A stretch of DNA of 64,000 nucleotides from Xenorhabdus doucetiae (GTDB lineage Bacteria > Pseudomonadota > Gammaproteobacteria > Enterobacterales > Enterobacteriaceae). Location: the NCBI RefSeq assembly GCF_000968195.1, contig NZ_FO704550.1:1240001-1304000 (forward strand). Reading direction: 5' to 3'. This document shows, in pieces, positions 18,807 to 27,719 of the stretch. Within the stretch, counting starts at the first letter, position 1. The number at the start of each line of letters is the position of its first letter. The notes under the pieces are model-generated. The model saw only the letters and a list, made by a program, of their open reading frames with translations. It searched no databases and was not told the DNA's origin. Both the position numbers and the translations under genes were made by a program.

Positions 18807-19070
18807 TTACAGTACAACACGCACCAGTTCCAGATTACCCAACTCTTCATACAACGTTTCAACTTGCTCAATATGCGTTGCATTAATGGTAATGGATACG
18901 GAATGGTAGTTACCTTTGCTGCTTGGTTTCACCACTGGAGAATAGTCGCCCGGTGCATGGCGCTGAACGACTTCAATAACTTGATCCACCAGCTCAGGTT
19001 GAGCCAAGCCCATCACTTTGTAGGTGAATGAGCAGGGGAACTCAAGGAGTTCATTTAATTTTGTTTTCAT
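18807..19070 (-). CDS. ybeD: DUF493 protein YbeD
   Basis: 87 residues beginning MKTKLNELLEFPCSFTYKVMG, close to E. coli YbeD. It has a small ferredoxin-like ACT-type fold and no proven catalytic role. It lies between dacA and lipB in enterics; here dacA is 111 bases upstream on the same strand, and lipB has been separated by trkH. Confidence 0.93.
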   Translation of the reverse strand: MKTKLNELLEFPCSFTYKVMGLAQPELVDQVIEVVQRHAPGDYSPVVKPSSKGNYHSVSITINATHIEQVETLYEELGNLELVRVVL

Positions 19071-19180
19071 GGGCGCTCCTAAAATAGATTTGCCACGGCA
19101 TAACGATGGATTTGCCGTGGCGTGATAATTTTCTAACGATATTGAATGAATATAAGGTTTAATCCTTGTCTTTCAAGCAA

Positions 19181-20389
19181 TTAACCGAACCAGTGATGGA
19201 ACATCAGTCGGATATAGTCGATGATGCGGCTGAAAAAACCACCTTCTTGGACTTCCTGCATCACGACCAATGGACGTTGTTCGATGGTTTTGCCATCAAG
19301 CTGGAAGTTGATCGTGCCAACAACTTGATTTTTAGCCAGTGGTGCATGTAGTTCGGTATTATCCAATACATAGCTGGCTTTCAGGTCTTTTAAGCGGCCA
19401 CGAGGGATCGTTAGGTAAACATCTTTGTCAACACCCAGTTGAACCTTATCTGTATCACCAAACCAAATGGGTTCTGAGGCGAATTCTTTACCAACTTGCA
19501 GTGGTGAAACTGTTTCGAAGAAACGGAAGCCCCATGTCAGTAATTTTTTGCTGTCGGTTTCACGTCCCTTGAAGGTTGGACTGCCCATCACCGCAGAAAT
19601 CAGGCGCATATTGCCTTCGGTAGCAGAAGCAACCAGGTTATATCCTGCGCCGCTGGTGTGGCCTGTTTTAATACCGTCAACATTCAGGCTCTGATCCCAG
19701 AGTAAGCCATTACGATTAGGCTGACGGATATTGTTGTAAGTAAACTCTTTTTCTTTGTAAATAGAATATTCATCCGGTACATCGCGGATGAGAGCCTGCC
19801 CAATCAGTGCCATATCATGGGCAGAGCTATATTGACCGTTAGCATCCAGACCGTGAACAGTTTGAAAATGGGTGTTTTTCAGCCCCAGACTTTGCACATA
19901 TTGATTCATCAGGTTGACGAAGGCATCTTGGCTGCCTGCCACATAATCTGCCATAGCGACACAGGCGTCGTTGCCAGATTGCAAGTTGATACCGCGGGAG
20001 AGCATCGCGACAGAAACTTGGTCACCCGGTTTTAAAAACATTAAGGATGAGCCTTTAAAGATCGGATTACCCGTTGCCCAAGCATCTTTACCTACTGTAA
20101 CGATATCATTCGGGCCGATTTTTCCTGATTTGATGGCCTGACCAATAACATAGCTGGTCATCATTTTGGTCAAACTGGCGGGATCGCGGCGGATATCCGC
20201 ATTCTTTTCAGCTAATACCTTTCCTGAGTTGTAATCAATCAGAATATAGGCTTCTGAATCCAGTTCTGGTACACCGGGGATCATGGTCTTGAAATTATCA
20301 TCCGCGTTGGCAGATGCAGAAATGCTGGCAGCCAGGGCAATGCCAAAAGTGGCACTTTTGATAAAACGGGAAGTAACTAGGTATTTCAT
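19181..20389 (-). CDS. dacA: D-alanyl-D-alanine carboxypeptidase DacA (PBP5)
   Basis: 402 residues, equal to the family length. A signal peptide ends at about residue 29 (ASISASANA). The three penicillin-binding motifs are present: S72-L-T-K75, S138-G-N140 and K241-T-G243. The C-terminal PBP5 domain is followed by the amphipathic membrane anchor FFSRIIDYIRLMFHHWF. The enzyme trims the terminal D-alanine from peptidoglycan stem peptides in the periplasm. It follows rlpA on the same strand, as in E. coli. Confidence 0.96.
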   Translation of the reverse strand: MKYLVTSRFIKSATFGIALAASISASANADDNFKTMIPGVPELDSEAYILIDYNSGKVLAEKNADIRRDPASLTKMMTSYVIGQAIKSGKIGPNDIVTVGKDAWATGNPIFKGSSLMFLKPGDQVSVAMLSRGINLQSGNDACVAMADYVAGSQDAFVNLMNQYVQSLGLKNTHFQTVHGLDANGQYSSAHDMALIGQALIRDVPDEYSIYKEKEFTYNNIRQPNRNGLLWDQSLNVDGIKTGHTSGAGYNLVASATEGNMRLISAVMGSPTFKGRETDSKKLLTWGFRFFETVSPLQVGKEFASEPIWFGDTDKVQLGVDKDVYLTIPRGRLKDLKASYVLDNTELHAPLAKNQVVGTINFQLDGKTIEQRPLVVMQEVQEGGFFSRIIDYIRLMFHHWFG

Positions 20390-20491
20390 GATTGATTAGA
20401 TAACATCCGTGAGAGAAGGATTGATAGTAGGCGATATAATAACAAATGAAAAAAAAGCTGACATTTTATTATCGCGATTAAGTTTCATCAA

Positions 20492-21450
20492 TCAAGGAGC
20501 AACAATAAAAGAGGATTGCTGCATCTGATCGGTTAATTTTTTCTGTAGTTCCTGCGCTTGCTGACGGTTATTGAACGGCCCCAATTGAACACGATAGACG
20601 TTACCAAATTGGGTAATGCGCCCTTGTACATTAAAGCGCTGGCTCAATGATTGTTGCCATCTTTGGCTTTTTGTTCAACGCTGACAGCGCCGACTTGCAC
20701 CATGTAACCGTTTGTTGATTCAGGGGCAGGTGATGTCGTTGCAGGAGGTGTAACAGGCTGGCGTGTTGTACTTTCAGTCAAGTTTTGTTCGGCTGGTGGC
20801 TGCTTTACGGTATTTTCGCCGGCAGAATTGTCTGTCATCTCAGGAGGAGTTGATATTTGGGAAGTAAGATTAGGCCTTTCAGGTAATGCAAAGCTCTGCT
20901 TAACAATCGTTGATCCTTTTGTTCCCAGCCCGGAAAGCGAACCATCAGGTGAAACGAGAATACCCTCCAATTTCACTTTGCTTTGCGGCATCAAATTGAG
21001 ACGTTCTGCTGCGGCATAAGATAATTCAATGATTTTTCCCGGCTTATTGTAAGGGCCTCGATCATTGACCCTAACAATCATCATGCGTCCGTTGCTTAAG
21101 TTAGTGACACGAACATAACTTGGAATAGGCAGTGTCGGGTGTGCTGCCGTTAAAGCGTAGGGGCTGGCGCGTTCACCAATGGCAGTGAGTTTTCCAGTGG
21201 ATTCTTCACCGAACTTACTGGCATAACCGGTTTGGCTAAAGTGAGCAAGGTCTTGCACGATGTGATAGGTTTGCCCATCCCGCTGATAGTCTTGATTCGC
21301 GCTGGGGTGATAAGGCTCATATTGGGGTTCAGCACCCAAAACATCCCGCGTTGGAATGGGGGGAAGGGAAGAGGTCCGATCGTTATCGGTGATAGTACAG
21401 CCTGACATCAATACTGCTACGACGCTAAGTATAAGCCACTGTTGACGCAT
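20492..21450 (-). pseudogene. rlpA: Septal-ring lytic transglycosylase RlpA, C-terminal frameshift
   Basis: The intact frame runs from 21450 to 20644 (268 residues): a lipoprotein signal with the lipobox LMSGC at about residues 14-18, the double-psi beta-barrel domain with YASKFGEESTGKLTAIGE and VRVNDRGPYNKPGKIIELS, and a Pro/Thr-rich linker. It then starts a SPOR domain (GYMVQVGAVSVEQKAKD) but shifts frame at about 20655-20662. Restoring one base gives WQQSLSQRFNVQGRITQF and onward to the stop at 20492-20494, a complete SPOR domain. The break would remove most of the septal peptidoglycan-binding domain while sparing the catalytic one. A sequencing error cannot be excluded. Confidence 0.85.
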
Positions 21451-21462
21451 GAAACTTCTTCC

Positions 21463-22587
21463 TCATAAACTTTTGGACAATAACTTACGATGCGTATGTA
21501 TCGACATGATAATGCCGAACCCCGCCATCAGGACAATTAATGCTGATCCCCCATAACTGATCAACGGCAGGGGAACACCGACGACCGGCAGGATACCGCT
21601 TACCATGCCGATATTGACAAAAACATAGACAAAGAAAATCAGTATCAACCCGCCGACCATCACCCGGCCAAAGGTATTCTGTGCTTTGGTGGCAATAAAC
21701 AAACCACGCACAATCACCAGCAAGTAGAGGCCGAGCAAAATAAGCACGCCAATCAACCCCAACTCTTCAGACAGAACCGCGAAAATAAAATCGGTATGTC
21801 GTTCCGGCAGGAATTCCAACTGTGATTGGGTGCCTTGTAGCCAACCTTTGCCAAATATTCCCCCTGAGCCAATGGCAATTTTGGACTGAATGATATGATA
21901 GCCTTTGCCCAAGGGATCACTTTCTGGGTCCAATAACATCATCACGCGGGCACGCTGGTAATCGTGCATCAGGAAAAACCACAATATGGGAATAAAACAG
22001 GCCAGCAGTAACACGGCAACGCCGATGAGCTTCCAATTCATTCCCGCTAAAAACAGGATAAAGACCCCGGAAGCGGCAATCAGAATCGAGGTGCCTAAAT
22101 CGGGTTGCGCTGCGACCAATAGGGTAGGGACAAAGGTCAAAACCAGTGCAATGCCGGTGTTTTTCAGTGTGGGTGGGCAGAGATCCCGATTCATAAAGCG
22201 AGCGACCATCAGGGGGACGGCGATTTTGGCAATTTCTGATGGTTGGAAACGCACAATACCCAGATCCAGCCAACGCTGCGCTCCCTTACTAATCTGGCCA
22301 AAAACATCAACAAAGATCAGCAGAATGACACAGGCAATATAGAGATAAGGTGCCCAATTTTCGTATATGCGTGGCGGGATCTGAGCGAAGACGATCATCA
22401 CGATAAGCCCCATGATGACCTGCCCTATTTTACGCTCCATCATATCAACGTCTTGCCCACTGGCACTCCACATAATGAAAAGACTGTAGGCCAGCAATGC
22501 CATTACGCATAACAGTAATGGAATATCGATATGTAGCCGGGTCCAGAAAGGAACCTTGTTTGATGAGTCTGTCATGGTATTACTCAA
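21463..22587 (-). CDS. mrdB: Peptidoglycan glycosyltransferase RodA (MrdB)
   Basis: 374 residues of the SEDS family, ten membrane helices. RodA polymerises lipid II during cell elongation together with PBP2. Typical segments are LDLGIVRFQPSEIAKIAVPL, FLPERHTDFIFAVLSEELGL and the C-terminal GVPLPLISYGGSALI. The start overlaps the stop of mrdA (ATGA), so the two are coupled. Confidence 0.96.
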   Translation of the reverse strand: MSNTMTDSSNKVPFWTRLHIDIPLLLCVMALLAYSLFIMWSASGQDVDMMERKIGQVIMGLIVMIVFAQIPPRIYENWAPYLYIACVILLIFVDVFGQISKGAQRWLDLGIVRFQPSEIAKIAVPLMVARFMNRDLCPPTLKNTGIALVLTFVPTLLVAAQPDLGTSILIAASGVFILFLAGMNWKLIGVAVLLLACFIPILWFFLMHDYQRARVMMLLDPESDPLGKGYHIIQSKIAIGSGGIFGKGWLQGTQSQLEFLPERHTDFIFAVLSEELGLIGVLILLGLYLLVIVRGLFIATKAQNTFGRVMVGGLILIFFVYVFVNIGMVSGILPVVGVPLPLISYGGSALIVLMAGFGIIMSIHTHRKLLSKSL

Positions 22588-24461
22588 TTAGCATCTTTTT
22601 TGGTAGACCTAAGTAAAATATGATCCAGAATTTGACGAACGATCGTGCCGACAGGCGGTCCAGATCCCCCATTTTCAAGGATGATGGAAACGGCAACCGT
22701 TGGATTGTCATAGGGTGCAAAGGCAATCATCAACTTGTGATCACGCAGATGTTCAGCCAGTTTGCTGGCATTGTAGGTTTCATAACTGAAAACCTGAGCC
22801 GTCCCTGATTTAACAGCCGCTTTATAGGGCGTACCGGCAAAGGATCGGCGGGCTGTGCCATTTGGGGCATTGGCAACACCATACATGCCATCTTTGGCGA
22901 TTTCCCAATAGCCAGAATGAATATCCCCAATAGGCTCTTGGACTGGGGGCTGGTAAGGTTGCATTTCGCCATTGACGCGAGTATTCATCAGGAAATGCGG
23001 TGTTTTCACTTCACCATCATTAATCAAGATCATCAGGGCCTTAACCATCTGCATAGGCGTTGCCGTCCAGTATCCCTGGCCGATACCTACGGAAATCGTA
23101 TCGCCTTGATACCACGGCTTTTTATAGCGTTTGAGTTTCCATTCACGGTTAGGCATATTGCCGGGATTTTCTTCTTTCAAATCAATGCCCGTAAATTCGC
23201 CATAGCCAAATTTTGTCATCCATTCAGACAGTCTATCGATACCCATATCATAGGCGAGTTGATAGAAAAAAGTATCCGCTGATTCGACAATGGCTTTATG
23301 GACATTCAGCTTGCCATGCCCCCAGCGTTTCCAGTCACGGTAACGTTTGTCTGAGCCTGGCAGTTGCCACCAACCGGGATTATTGGTCGTGGTGTTCTTG
23401 GTAATCACATCACTGCTGAGGGCGGCAACGGCAATAAACGGTTTTACCGTTGATGCGGGTGGGTAAGCCCCTTGTGTGGCCCGGTTAATTAAGGGGCGAT
23501 TGGGGTCATTGAGCAGGGATTTGTAGTCCTTGCTCGAAATGCCATCGACAAACAGATTCGGATCGTAGCTGGGGTTGGACACCATCGCTAACACTTCCCC
23601 GGTACGGGGATCGGTAACCACGACACCAGCACGGCTGGTTGTCAGTATCTCTTCAATATAGGTTTGCAGTTCTAAATCGATTGACAGGTAAATATCTTTG
23701 CCAGCCTGTGGCGGCTGTTCATGCAGTTGGCGGATCACTTTCCCCCGATTGTTGACTTCGACTTCTTCATAACCGGGTTTGCCATGCAAGATGGATTCAT
23801 AATAACGTTCAATGCCCAGTTTCCCGATATCATGGGTAGCGGAGTAGTCTGGCAGAATACCTTCTTTTTCCAGCCGTTCGACATCCTTATCGTTGATTTT
23901 GGCAACATAGCCGATCACATGGGTGAGGGCGGAGCCATAAGGATAATAACGACGTTGGTAGCCCTTGATTTCCAGCCCGGTAAAACGATATTGATTGACG
24001 GAGAACCGGGCAACCTGAACTGAGTTCAATGATGTTTTCAGGGGAATGGCAGTAAAACGACGTGCACGTTGACGCTCTTTTTGGAAGGTCTCGATATCTT
24101 CATCGGTAAGCCCAACGACAGAGCGCAGCTCATTGAGTGTCTTATCAAGATCAGCGACTTTTTGTGGCACGATTTCTAGCTGATAAATGGTTCGGTTAGT
24201 TGCCAGCGGTGTGCCATTACGGTCATAAATAATGCCCCTGCTTGGCGCGATGGGAACGAGCTTAATCCGATTGCCATTCGAGCGGGTTTGGTAATCTTCA
24301 TGGCGTGTAATCTGGAGATGATAGAGATTGGCAATCAGGATGCCCGTTAAAATGATAACGCCGACAAACGCCACGAGTGCGCGGCGTATGAATAAGGCCG
24401 ATTCAGCCGAGTGATCGCGAAAAGGGGTTCGTTGATTCTTCATCCCATTGCCAGAATTCAC
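22584..24461 (-). CDS. mrdA: Peptidoglycan transpeptidase PBP2 (MrdA)
   Basis: 625 residues; class B penicillin-binding protein for cell elongation. One N-terminal membrane helix at about 27-50, dimerisation domain, and a transpeptidase domain with S337-TVK340, S394-A-D396 and K551-S-G553. E. coli PBP2 begins at a Met equivalent to residue 7 here (MKNQRTPFRD), so the true start could be six codons downstream. It forms the elongasome core with the adjacent RodA. Confidence 0.96.
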   Translation of the reverse strand: MNSGNGMKNQRTPFRDHSAESALFIRRALVAFVGVIILTGILIANLYHLQITRHEDYQTRSNGNRIKLVPIAPSRGIIYDRNGTPLATNRTIYQLEIVPQKVADLDKTLNELRSVVGLTDEDIETFQKERQRARRFTAIPLKTSLNSVQVARFSVNQYRFTGLEIKGYQRRYYPYGSALTHVIGYVAKINDKDVERLEKEGILPDYSATHDIGKLGIERYYESILHGKPGYEEVEVNNRGKVIRQLHEQPPQAGKDIYLSIDLELQTYIEEILTTSRAGVVVTDPRTGEVLAMVSNPSYDPNLFVDGISSKDYKSLLNDPNRPLINRATQGAYPPASTVKPFIAVAALSSDVITKNTTTNNPGWWQLPGSDKRYRDWKRWGHGKLNVHKAIVESADTFFYQLAYDMGIDRLSEWMTKFGYGEFTGIDLKEENPGNMPNREWKLKRYKKPWYQGDTISVGIGQGYWTATPMQMVKALMILINDGEVKTPHFLMNTRVNGEMQPYQPPVQEPIGDIHSGYWEIAKDGMYGVANAPNGTARRSFAGTPYKAAVKSGTAQVFSYETYNASKLAEHLRDHKLMIAFAPYDNPTVAVSIILENGGSGPPVGTIVRQILDHILLRSTKKDAN

Positions 24462-24479
24462 GGTGTTAGATTACCCAAT

Positions 24480-24950
24480 TTATTCCCGATGATAAGGGTG
24501 GTTAGTCGTGATGCTCCACGCTCGATAAAGGCTTTCCGCAACCAGAACCCGTACAAGAGGATGTGGCAGGGTTAAGGGAGAAAGTGACCAGCTTTGTTCC
24601 GCGGCGGCTTTGCAGGCTGGCGCCAAACCTTCAGGGCCACCAATCAACAGACTGACATTTCTGCCATCCAGCTTCCAGCGTTCAAGCTGCTGTGCTAATT
24701 GTGGGGTATCCCAGCGAGCGCCTGGAATATCCAGTGTCACAATACGGTTGCCTTTACCAACAGCGGCCAGCATCTGTTCGCCTTCTTTTTCCAGAATGCG
24801 CTTGATATCCGCATTTTTGCCCCGTTTTCCCGCGGGGATTTCAATCAGCTCAAAAGGCATATCCTTGGGAAAACGATGCAAATAATCCATGAAGCCGGTC
24901 TGTACCCAGTCCGGCATTTTTGTTCCTACAGCGACCAGTTGTAACTTCAA
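24480..24950 (-). CDS. rlmH: 23S rRNA pseudouridine-1915 N3-methyltransferase RlmH
   Basis: 156 residues, the same length as E. coli RlmH. It is a SPOUT-class methyltransferase acting on pseudouridine 1915 of helix 69. The trefoil-knot segments LLIGGPEGLAP and LSPLTLPHPLVRVLVAESLYRAWSI are clear. It follows rsfS by two bases, suggesting a joint ribosome-maturation unit. Confidence 0.96.
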   Translation of the reverse strand: MKLQLVAVGTKMPDWVQTGFMDYLHRFPKDMPFELIEIPAGKRGKNADIKRILEKEGEQMLAAVGKGNRIVTLDIPGARWDTPQLAQQLERWKLDGRNVSLLIGGPEGLAPACKAAAEQSWSLSPLTLPHPLVRVLVAESLYRAWSITTNHPYHRE

Positions 24951-24952
24951 AC

Positions 24953-25270
24953 TCAGCTCCAGAGTTTTTCCAATTCGTACATACGGCGGCTGTCTTCCTG
25001 CATCACATGGACCATGATTTCGCCAAGATCGACGACTATCCAGTCTGAAATGCCTTGTCCTTCAACACCTAACGGCATGATGCCAGCTTCGCGGCAGTCA
25101 TCCACCAGATTATCAGCCACAGACATCAGGTGGCGGTTTGATGTTCCGGTGCAGATGATCATACAGTCAGTAATGCTGGATTTTCCGCGAACATCTATAG
25201 AAACAATATCTTGTGCTTTGGAATCTTCAAGCTTATCAATAACAAATTGTTGTAGTTCTGTGCCTTGCAA
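24953..25270 (-). CDS. rsfS: Ribosomal silencing factor RsfS
   Basis: With the TTG start at 25270 the protein has 105 residues, the same length as E. coli RsfS (YbeB). The TTG follows AAAGGTGA by 5 bases, and the reading begins LQGTELQQFVIDKLED like the family. The frame is open to an ATG at 25327, but those 19 extra residues are not conserved. RsfS binds L14 and blocks 50S-30S joining in starvation. Segments SSITDCMIICTGTSNRHLMS and DWIVVDLGEIMVHVM are diagnostic. Confidence 0.93.
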   Translation of the reverse strand: MQGTELQQFVIDKLEDSKAQDIVSIDVRGKSSITDCMIICTGTSNRHLMSVADNLVDDCREAGIMPLGVEGQGISDWIVVDLGEIMVHVMQEDSRRMYELEKLWS

Positions 25271-25374
25271 AAGGATCACCTTTATTTCATCAAATTGGTT
25301 AAGTAACGCAGAATAATAGCATGCCAATCTCTATAAAAGTAAGCGAGTTAGCTGCAAGTCACCGCATAGTCTTG

Positions 25375-26082
25375 TTATTTCTTATATAGCCCCTGTGCAT
25401 CGATATAATTTTGTATCGATGGAGGAAGCAAATCATCACAGCTTATCCCTTGCTGATGACGTTGGCGAATATCCGTTGCTGAAATGTTTAATAACGGAGT
25501 GGTGGCCGGGTAAATATAACCGTGTGGTTTTTGGCTTAATGGGAGTGGAGAACTTATTTGGTGCTTTTCAAGCCATGATTGCATGCCCGGAGCCGAAAGT
25601 TGGCTTTGATAACCGGGGCGGGAGCAGACCAACAGATGACAAATATCGAGCAGTTCTTCCCACTTATACCAGGTATGGAGAGTTTGTAATGAGTCTTGCC
25701 CAATAATGAATGCCAGTGGGTGTTGTTCACCGATTTCCTGACGAAAGGATTTCAGCGTTTCTATGGTGTAAGAGGGCGATTGTCGTTCCAGCTCACGGGT
25801 GTCCACCGTAAACAGCGGGTTATCCCGCACGGCCAGACGAACCATTTCCAGCCGTTGTTGGGCCGTTGCTTCTGGTTGAGGGCGGTGTGGGGGAACGTGA
25901 TTAGGTAATAAGATAACCTGTTTGAGTCCCACTAATTGAGCCAAGGCTTCCACAGGCCGCAAATGACCATAATGGATGGGATCGAACGTACCCCCGAATA
26001 GCGCCTGAATTACCGGAGAGGCCGTATTTGCTGAGTTAATATTTTGAGCGTCGGTCTTGATGGAATCAATAGAGTCAGGCAT
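25375..26082 (-). CDS. nadD: Nicotinate-nucleotide adenylyltransferase NadD
   Basis: 235 residues; makes deamido-NAD from nicotinate mononucleotide and ATP. The nucleotidyltransferase motifs are LFGGTFDPIHYGHLRP (HxGH type) at about residues 30-45 and SATDIRQRHQQG (ISSTxIR-like) near the C-terminus. The first 25 residues are not conserved, and a GTG/TTG start nearer the motif is possible. Overlaps holA by 8 bases. Confidence 0.94.
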   Translation of the reverse strand: MPDSIDSIKTDAQNINSANTASPVIQALFGGTFDPIHYGHLRPVEALAQLVGLKQVILLPNHVPPHRPQPEATAQQRLEMVRLAVRDNPLFTVDTRELERQSPSYTIETLKSFRQEIGEQHPLAFIIGQDSLQTLHTWYKWEELLDICHLLVCSRPGYQSQLSAPGMQSWLEKHQISSPLPLSQKPHGYIYPATTPLLNISATDIRQRHQQGISCDDLLPPSIQNYIDAQGLYKK

Positions 26083-27106
26083 TCAGGAAGTTCTCTGGTA
26101 ATGGTTTTCCGCATAACAACATAGAAAGCGTTTCCAGGTCAGCCCAAATGGATTGGCTATAATCCTGTTTGACACGCAGTTCCATCTGGGTCAACAAATG
26201 GATGGCAGATTGCAGTTCTCGTTGTGACAGACGCTGTAATGCGGTTGACAGCAATGCCCGGCGATTTTGCCAAACCTTGTGTTGATCAAACAAAGCCTTC
26301 AACGGAGTAGTGGTATATTGACGTTTAAGTACCAGAAGTAGCATGAGCTCCCGCTGTACAGTACGCAGCAAAATAACCGCCTCAGTATCTTCTTGCCGAA
26401 GTTGTTTCAATATATGCCATGCCCGTTTTATTTTTCCGGCCAGCAAAGCATCAACCCAATGATAGGGGGAAAAGTGAGCCGCATCACTGACGGCTTCTTC
26501 TACACGAGGAAGTGTCAATCGATTATCAGGATAGAGCAGGGAAAGACGTTCCAGAGCCTGAGCCAGTGCCAATAAGTTTCCTTCATAGCAATAGCACAGT
26601 AGCTGATTGGCTTCATTTTCCAGTAAGAGCCCCTTGTTTTTGGCGCGTTGTGCCACCCATTGTGGCAGGCGATTCTGCTCAGGTGTCAGGCAACTGACGT
26701 ATACGCCATTTTGCCCAATCGCCTTGAACCACGGGCTGTTTTCTTGCGCCTTGGTGAGCTTGTGTCCACGCAATATCAGCAAGATATCAGCATGCAGCAG
26801 CCCCGACAGTTTGGTCAGCCGTTCTGCCATTGCGGCATTAGGACCATTTTCCGGCAGCAGCAGGTTAAGGGACTGACGGTTGGCAAACAGGCTAAGTGAC
26901 TGACAGAGACTGAAAATTTCATCCCAATCGGTATGGTTATCCAATGCGAAGGTGAAATGCTCCATAAATCCATGCTGTTCAGCCACTTTGCGGATGTTGT
27001 CCTGACTTTCCTGCAAGAGTAAGGGTTCGTTGCCCCACAACAGGTAGCTGCCTCGCAGCCCTTCATTGAGCTGCGAGAAAAGTTGTTCAGGATAAAGTCG
27101 GATCAT
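26075..27106 (-). CDS. holA: DNA polymerase III subunit delta (HolA)
   Basis: 343 residues, the length of E. coli HolA. It is the clamp-opening subunit of the gamma/tau loader. N-terminal RLYPEQLFSQLNEGLRGSYLLWGNEPLLLQE and the C-terminal helical collar region are recognisable. Its start overlaps the lptE stop by 4 bases. Confidence 0.94.
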   Translation of the reverse strand: MIRLYPEQLFSQLNEGLRGSYLLWGNEPLLLQESQDNIRKVAEQHGFMEHFTFALDNHTDWDEIFSLCQSLSLFANRQSLNLLLPENGPNAAMAERLTKLSGLLHADILLILRGHKLTKAQENSPWFKAIGQNGVYVSCLTPEQNRLPQWVAQRAKNKGLLLENEANQLLCYCYEGNLLALAQALERLSLLYPDNRLTLPRVEEAVSDAAHFSPYHWVDALLAGKIKRAWHILKQLRQEDTEAVILLRTVQRELMLLLVLKRQYTTTPLKALFDQHKVWQNRRALLSTALQRLSQRELQSAIHLLTQMELRVKQDYSQSIWADLETLSMLLCGKPLPENFLNA

Positions 27107-27687
27107 GGTTTCTGTGTAGCCACCGCTTTCTGTTTTTCTTCGGCTTTCAGCAGCTCAGCACTATGAACGGTCAATAATTGGCGCATTAGCTGACGGGCAG
27201 CCTGTTCGCGCATTTCCTGTTGAACCAGTTCATTTTCTGCATCTTTTGCCAGCGCTTCCAACGGGTTATCGAAGAAAGAACGATCAACCTTTGCCCGCAA
27301 TGGATAGATGCTGCCATCCGGCATCAGAACCTGAGCATCAACACTCAGTACCAACAGACGTTCTGCCGATTTGCCATCCTGAAAGACAGAAACTGTCTCT
27401 TTATTTTCATTAGAGCCAACCAGTTTCAGGATAGGTAGTGAAGCATCGCCATTTTCAATAATTTTGACATCATTAAGACGAAGTTGCTGACGCACTGCTC
27501 GTGCCAGAGGCCCGTAAGGGTCACCAGAACTTAATTGCAATGTTTGAAGCTCTTTTGGTACTTGTGTTGTGCCCCGAAGATGAAAACCACAGCCAGCGGT
27601 GACCAGCACCGCCAACCCGAGCAACAACGTGAAAATATGATGCCGTAGATGATTACCTACACCATTTCTTACCACACGTTTTACCAC
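27103..27687 (-). CDS. lptE: LPS-assembly lipoprotein LptE
   Basis: 194 residues with a lipoprotein signal (LAVLVTAGC, Cys at about 33) followed by GFHLRGTTQVPKELQTLQL, the conserved start of mature LptE. It plugs the LptD barrel and helps insert lipopolysaccharide into the outer leaflet. The N-terminus is longer than in E. coli, so an inner start close to the hydrophobic segment is possible. Lies between leuS and holA as in all enterics. Confidence 0.93.
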   Translation of the reverse strand: MVKRVVRNGVGNHLRHHIFTLLLGLAVLVTAGCGFHLRGTTQVPKELQTLQLSSGDPYGPLARAVRQQLRLNDVKIIENGDASLPILKLVGSNENKETVSVFQDGKSAERLLVLSVDAQVLMPDGSIYPLRAKVDRSFFDNPLEALAKDAENELVQQEMREQAARQLMRQLLTVHSAELLKAEEKQKAVATQKP

Positions 27688-27719
27688 AAATAGAATCTCC
27701 TGTTATCAGCCTACAATTA

